A DNA stretch of 64,000 nt from Billgrantia bachuensis. GTDB taxonomy: Bacteria; Pseudomonadota; Gammaproteobacteria; Pseudomonadales; Halomonadaceae. Location: contig NZ_JAAQTO010000049.1 in assembly GCF_011742165.1 (NCBI RefSeq), positions 79,506 through 143,505 of the forward strand, read 5' to 3'. Position numbers and translations under genes: made by a program. Numbering within the stretch: position 1 is the stretch's first letter; every line of letters starts with the position of its first letter. The notes beneath the pieces are model-generated. The model worked only from the letters and a program-made list of their open reading frames with translations. It was not told the DNA's origin and searched no databases. Below are positions 61,377 through 64,000 of the stretch, piece by piece.

Positions 61377-63083
61377 ATGCTTGATCGAGCTGCTCCCGAG
61401 TACTCGGCTTGGAACCCCGGCCTCGAGGCCGACCTGCCCAGGCGCTACCGGCCCCTGGAAACCATTCATCGCCCCGAGAGCGTCTCTTCCGACTTGGCCG
61501 AGATCCCCGAGCTGAGGGCGCTCACCGGGCTCGAGGAGGAGGAACTGGTCGCGTTCCGCGCCGAGCGCCTGGTGCTGCACGAGCTGATCGTGCGGGTGAC
61601 CGCCGACATCCTGGTGCACGAGGGCGAACAGGAAGAGGTGTTGGGGCATAACTTCCGCCGCATCGTGCTCAAGATCCTGGCCGACTACCTTTCTCCCCAG
61701 CTGTCGGCATTCCAGCGGGCATTCGACCGACTCTGCGCGTCGATACAGGGCAGGGCGGGAGAGATCCTGGAAGCGGCCTTCGCCCCCGAACCGGAGACGG
61801 GCGATCCCGAGCCTGTCTCCTTCCTGGCTCGCTGGCTGGGCAAGCGTTCCGCTCCGCGCCCGCAGGATCGCCGCTCGTTGGAGGAGCGCCACCACGATGC
61901 GATTAAGAGCATCAAGCAGCAGGGCCTGGCTGCCCGGGACGAGCTGGAGCAGGCCGTCTACAAGAGCGCCTACCGAGTGCTGAGTTCGATTGCCGCTGCC
62001 CAGGGCCATATCGGGATGGATCGCGAGGTCCTGGCAAGGTTGATCACCCGACATGCCTGTAACGACTATGGCAGCCGCGTCATCGGCCGCCTGCTGGCTC
62101 CCCACGTCGAGCGGGCCATGCAGCAGGAGGGCTACGATCGGGTGCCTCTTGCCGACGAGCCGATCCTGATCAGTCTCAAGGGTGCCTCGGCGGCCGGTAA
62201 GAGCTCCTTGCGACACCTGCTGAGACATACGTTGCAGAACCTGGGCCTGCCACCGGATCAGTACGGCACCATCACCCCCGATATCTGGCGGCGCCTGCTG
62301 CTCGACTATGAGGGGCTGGGGGAAGCCTATAAGTATGCCGGTCGCCTGGCGGGCAAGGAGGTCAAGCTGATCGACGCCAAGCTGGACCGCTACATCCGCG
62401 ACAAGGCGCAGCGGGACGGGACCATTCCCCATCTGCTGATCGACCGCTTTCGCTTCGACAGCTTCTCCACCGAGACGGTGGCGCGAATCCTCGACGACAC
62501 CTATGCCAAGTACGTCGCTACGATGCACATGTACTTCATCATCACCCCGCCGGAGGCCACAGTGGAGCGGGGCTGGCAGCGGGGGCTGGAGCGGGGACGC
62601 TACAAGGCGGTGTCGGACTTCCTGGGTCACTGCGTGGAAGCCTATGACGGCATGCCCAGAGTCTTCTTCAAGTGGCTGGTCAGTCCACGGCCGCGCTTCA
62701 AGTACGTCTTTCTCGATAACAGTGTGCCCAGGCATACCCCGCCCGAGGTCGTCGCCCACGGTACCCGCGACGCGCTCCACATCCTGGCGCCCCTGGGCTT
62801 GGTCGACATCGAGCGCTACAAGAAGATCAACACCTCGGCGACGTGCCCGGAAGAGGTCTATCCCGGCGGCGACGTGCTGGCGGTGGCCAACAACTGCACC
62901 TTCCTCAAGCAGTGCATCGCCAAGGTGCCGGAGGTCCGCTTCATCGACGCCACGAGCGGCAAGACGTACCTGTGCGCCAGCTCGGGCCGCTTCGCAGTAG
63001 AAGACCCCATGCTGCTGCACGCCAAGCGGCAGAATCCCGAGCTGGCGGCGCTGTTTGCCGAACTGGGAGTACCCGAGCATTAA
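61377..63083 (+). CDS. Large zeta-toxin-like P-loop protein, function unknown
   Basis: 568 residues. An N-terminal helical region (about 1-255) has no family I recognise. A P-loop NTPase/kinase domain begins at SLKGASAAGKSS (Walker A, residues 269-277), followed by YGTITPDIWRRLLLDY and LIDRFRFDSFS, in the style of zeta-toxin/UDP-sugar or chloramphenicol-phosphotransferase folds. A further C-terminal part ends in FAELGVPEH. The start is uncertain: ATG 61377 and GTG 61368 are in frame and no ribosome site is visible. Encoded alone, with its own terminator and no antitoxin-like gene beside it. Cytoplasmic; a phosphotransferase role is an inference. Confidence 0.65.
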   Translation: MLDRAAPEYSAWNPGLEADLPRRYRPLETIHRPESVSSDLAEIPELRALTGLEEEELVAFRAERLVLHELIVRVTADILVHEGEQEEVLGHNFRRIVLKILADYLSPQLSAFQRAFDRLCASIQGRAGEILEAAFAPEPETGDPEPVSFLARWLGKRSAPRPQDRRSLEERHHDAIKSIKQQGLAARDELEQAVYKSAYRVLSSIAAAQGHIGMDREVLARLITRHACNDYGSRVIGRLLAPHVERAMQQEGYDRVPLADEPILISLKGASAAGKSSLRHLLRHTLQNLGLPPDQYGTITPDIWRRLLLDYEGLGEAYKYAGRLAGKEVKLIDAKLDRYIRDKAQRDGTIPHLLIDRFRFDSFSTETVARILDDTYAKYVATMHMYFIITPPEATVERGWQRGLERGRYKAVSDFLGHCVEAYDGMPRVFFKWLVSPRPRFKYVFLDNSVPRHTPPEVVAHGTRDALHILAPLGLVDIERYKKINTSATCPEEVYPGGDVLAVANNCTFLKQCIAKVPEVRFIDATSGKTYLCASSGRFAVEDPMLLHAKRQNPELAALFAELGVPEH

Positions 63084-63088
63084 AACGA

Positions 63089-63116
63089 CACGGGTCCGCA
63101 CATTGTCGGACCCGTG
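63089..63116 (+). terminator. Terminator hairpin after the P-loop gene
   Basis: CACGGGTCCG (63089-63098) and CGGACCCGTG (63107-63116) form a perfect 10-bp stem. It lies 5 bp after the stop, between convergent genes. Confidence 0.7.
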
Positions 63117-63149
63117 ATGTGATATTTCGCCTCTCTTAACGTCTTTTGG

Positions 63150-63890
63150 TCAGAGCACCCCCTTGGCCTTGGCGGTATGCGTGGCGATGGCATCCATCAG
63201 CGGCGGCGAGAGGCAGTCGTAGGGCGGCAGGCCCAGCTCCTGGAGTCGTGAGCGCACGCTGCTCATGTCATCAGGGTTGGCGCCGGACTCGATGATCGAC
63301 GAGACGAAGGCGGCGAACTCGGGGCCGGCCCAGCCTTCGTCGTACGACAGCTCGGTGTGGATGAAATCCAGCCCGTGAAAGGGATGGCCGGTGTTCTCGA
63401 TGCGGCCGTACATGTGCACGCCGCATTCACGGCAGGCATGGCGCTGGATGGCGGCGGCCGGATCGACCACCTCGAGTTTGTCCTCGTTGGCGGTGACTCG
63501 GAGCTGGTCGCGGGGCACCACGGCCACCATCGAGAACAGCGCACCTTCGGGTTTCCAGCACTTGGTGCAGCCGCAGACGTGATTGTGGGCGCACTGGGCG
63601 TCGACCGTCACCTCGACCTGGTTGCTGCTGCAGTGGCAGTAGAGCTTGCCACCGGTGAAGCTCTCGCTGCCGCGCTTGACGCCGTCGTCGACGGCGGGAT
63701 GAATGTGAACGCTGTGGTGGCTCATGGTGGGCTGACTCCCCTGTGTTGTCGTTGTCGAGGGCTTCGCCGCGGGAGGCGGCGTACGGGGTGTGCTCTGTGG
63801 CTTGGTGGTTCTTGTGCTGCCGCCATGTGCAGTTCTCGGCGGGGCGGGCTTGCCGCCGAACCAGCGCTGGATCATGTCCATCAGGCTCAT
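63150..63890 (-). CDS. gfa: S-(hydroxymethyl)glutathione synthase (Gfa), with N-terminal extension
   Basis: Glutathione-dependent formaldehyde-activating enzyme. The conserved body starts at MSHHSVHIHPAVDDGVKRG (63725) and has the zinc cysteines in LYCHCSSNQVEV, HNHVCGCTKCWKPEG and HACRECGVHMYG. An excellent AAGGAGG 6 bases before an ATG at 63890 argues for a 246-residue product with 55 extra residues: MSLMDMIQRWFGGK, then a Pro/Thr-rich linker. The start at 63725 has only a moderate GGGAG. It lies 26 bp after the frmA gene and shares its operon. It converts formaldehyde plus glutathione to the FrmA substrate, useful for formaldehyde from VanAB. Confidence 0.82.
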   Translation of the reverse strand: MSLMDMIQRWFGGKPAPPRTAHGGSTRTTKPQSTPRTPPPAAKPSTTTTQGSQPTMSHHSVHIHPAVDDGVKRGSESFTGGKLYCHCSSNQVEVTVDAQCAHNHVCGCTKCWKPEGALFSMVAVVPRDQLRVTANEDKLEVVDPAAAIQRHACRECGVHMYGRIENTGHPFHGLDFIHTELSYDEGWAGPEFAAFVSSIIESGANPDDMSSVRSRLQELGLPPYDCLSPPLMDAIATHTAKAKGVL

Positions 63891-63916
63891 GGTTGCCTCC
63901 TTGTCCCTTGGACGCG

Positions 63917-64000
63917 TCAATACCGAAGCACGGTACGAATGCTCTTGCCCTCGTGCAGCAGCTCGAACGCCTCGTTGATCTTCTCGAACGGCATCTCGTG
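63917..64000 (-). CDS. frmA: S-(hydroxymethyl)glutathione dehydrogenase (class III ADH), C-terminal end only
   Basis: The last 27 codons read HEMPFEKINEAFELLHEGKS to a TGA at 63917-63919 with the ending IRTVLRY, the conserved C-terminus of class III alcohol dehydrogenase/formaldehyde dehydrogenase. The rest lies beyond the window. It oxidises S-(hydroxymethyl)glutathione to S-formylglutathione with NAD+. It is directly upstream of gfa. Confidence 0.85.
   Translation of the reverse strand, partial: HEMPFEKINEAFELLHEGKSIRTVLRY

Noticed and set aside
60111..63101. Open frame of nearly 1000 codons on the minus strand opposite benE and the P-loop gene
   Set aside because: Shadow of the plus-strand genes; composition rich in Gly, Gln, His and Arg, no family motif, crosses a terminator region.
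1..64000. CRISPR arrays, tRNA or rRNA genes, prophage genes, transposases
   Set aside because: No regularly spaced repeats, cloverleaf-like or rRNA sequences, and no protein with integrase or transposase motifs were seen on either strand.

Overview
The window is about 64 kb of high-GC DNA with bacterial operon structure. The gene families (TRAP and TTT carboxylate transporters, DcaP-type and other porins, BenABCD/CatBCA, PobA, VanAB, gentisate enzymes) suggest a gammaproteobacterium, most likely a halophilic or marine Halomonadaceae such as Halomonas. That assignment is an inference from gene content only. I saw no rRNA, tRNA, CRISPR array, prophage or insertion sequence. No gene-free gap exceeds about 300 bases.

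Layout. 0-15.7 kb: the 3' part of a feruloyl-CoA synthase gene (fcs), then two TAXI-type TRAP cassettes facing each other. Each has a periplasmic binding protein, a fused permease and a cytoplasmic cysteine-type sulfatase. The first also has a porin and a TauE/SafE-type anion exporter. Two LysR regulators flank the cassettes, one with two HTH domains. 15.9-23.5 kb: a 3-hydroxybenzoate/gentisate operon (TRAP transporter, 3-hydroxybenzoate 6-hydroxylase, gentisate 1,2-dioxygenase, fumarylpyruvate hydrolase, maleylpyruvate isomerase) with a MarR regulator. 23.8-34.6 kb: a second TRAP transporter, a CoA-transferase, a thiolase, a DcaP-like porin, and an opposing acyl-CoA dehydrogenase/SDR/enoyl-CoA hydratase operon. 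34.8-41.7 kb: vanillate demethylase vanAB, a GntR regulator and a TRAP system with two paralogous binding proteins but one permease pair. 41.8-44.0 kb: pobR-pobA. 44.2-48.6 kb: a tripartite tricarboxylate transporter (TctCBA) with a CaiB-type CoA-transferase. 48.6-51.4 kb: miscellaneous genes. 51.4-61.3 kb: the benzoate-catechol cluster catM/catBCA-benABCD with two BenE-family transporters. 61.4-64.0 kb: a large zeta-toxin-like P-loop protein and the formaldehyde-detoxification pair gfa/frmA (frmA is cut by the window edge).

Taken together, this is an aromatic-acid catabolic island that funnels lignin-type monomers. Ferulate would pass through fcs to vanillate and vanAB; 4-hydroxybenzoate through pobA; 3-hydroxybenzoate through gentisate; benzoate through catechol and cis,cis-muconate. 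Formaldehyde released by VanAB would be handled by gfa/frmA. The twin TAXI-sulfatase cassettes suggest, as an inference, uptake and intracellular desulfation of sulfate esters, possibly sulfated phenolics, feeding the same funnel.

The window also shows genome wear. The gentisate dioxygenase and a GST gene each carry an apparent frameshift. A porin gene survives only as its 3' tail. A binding-protein gene survives only as its duplicated promoter and first codons, now upstream of the first fused permease.
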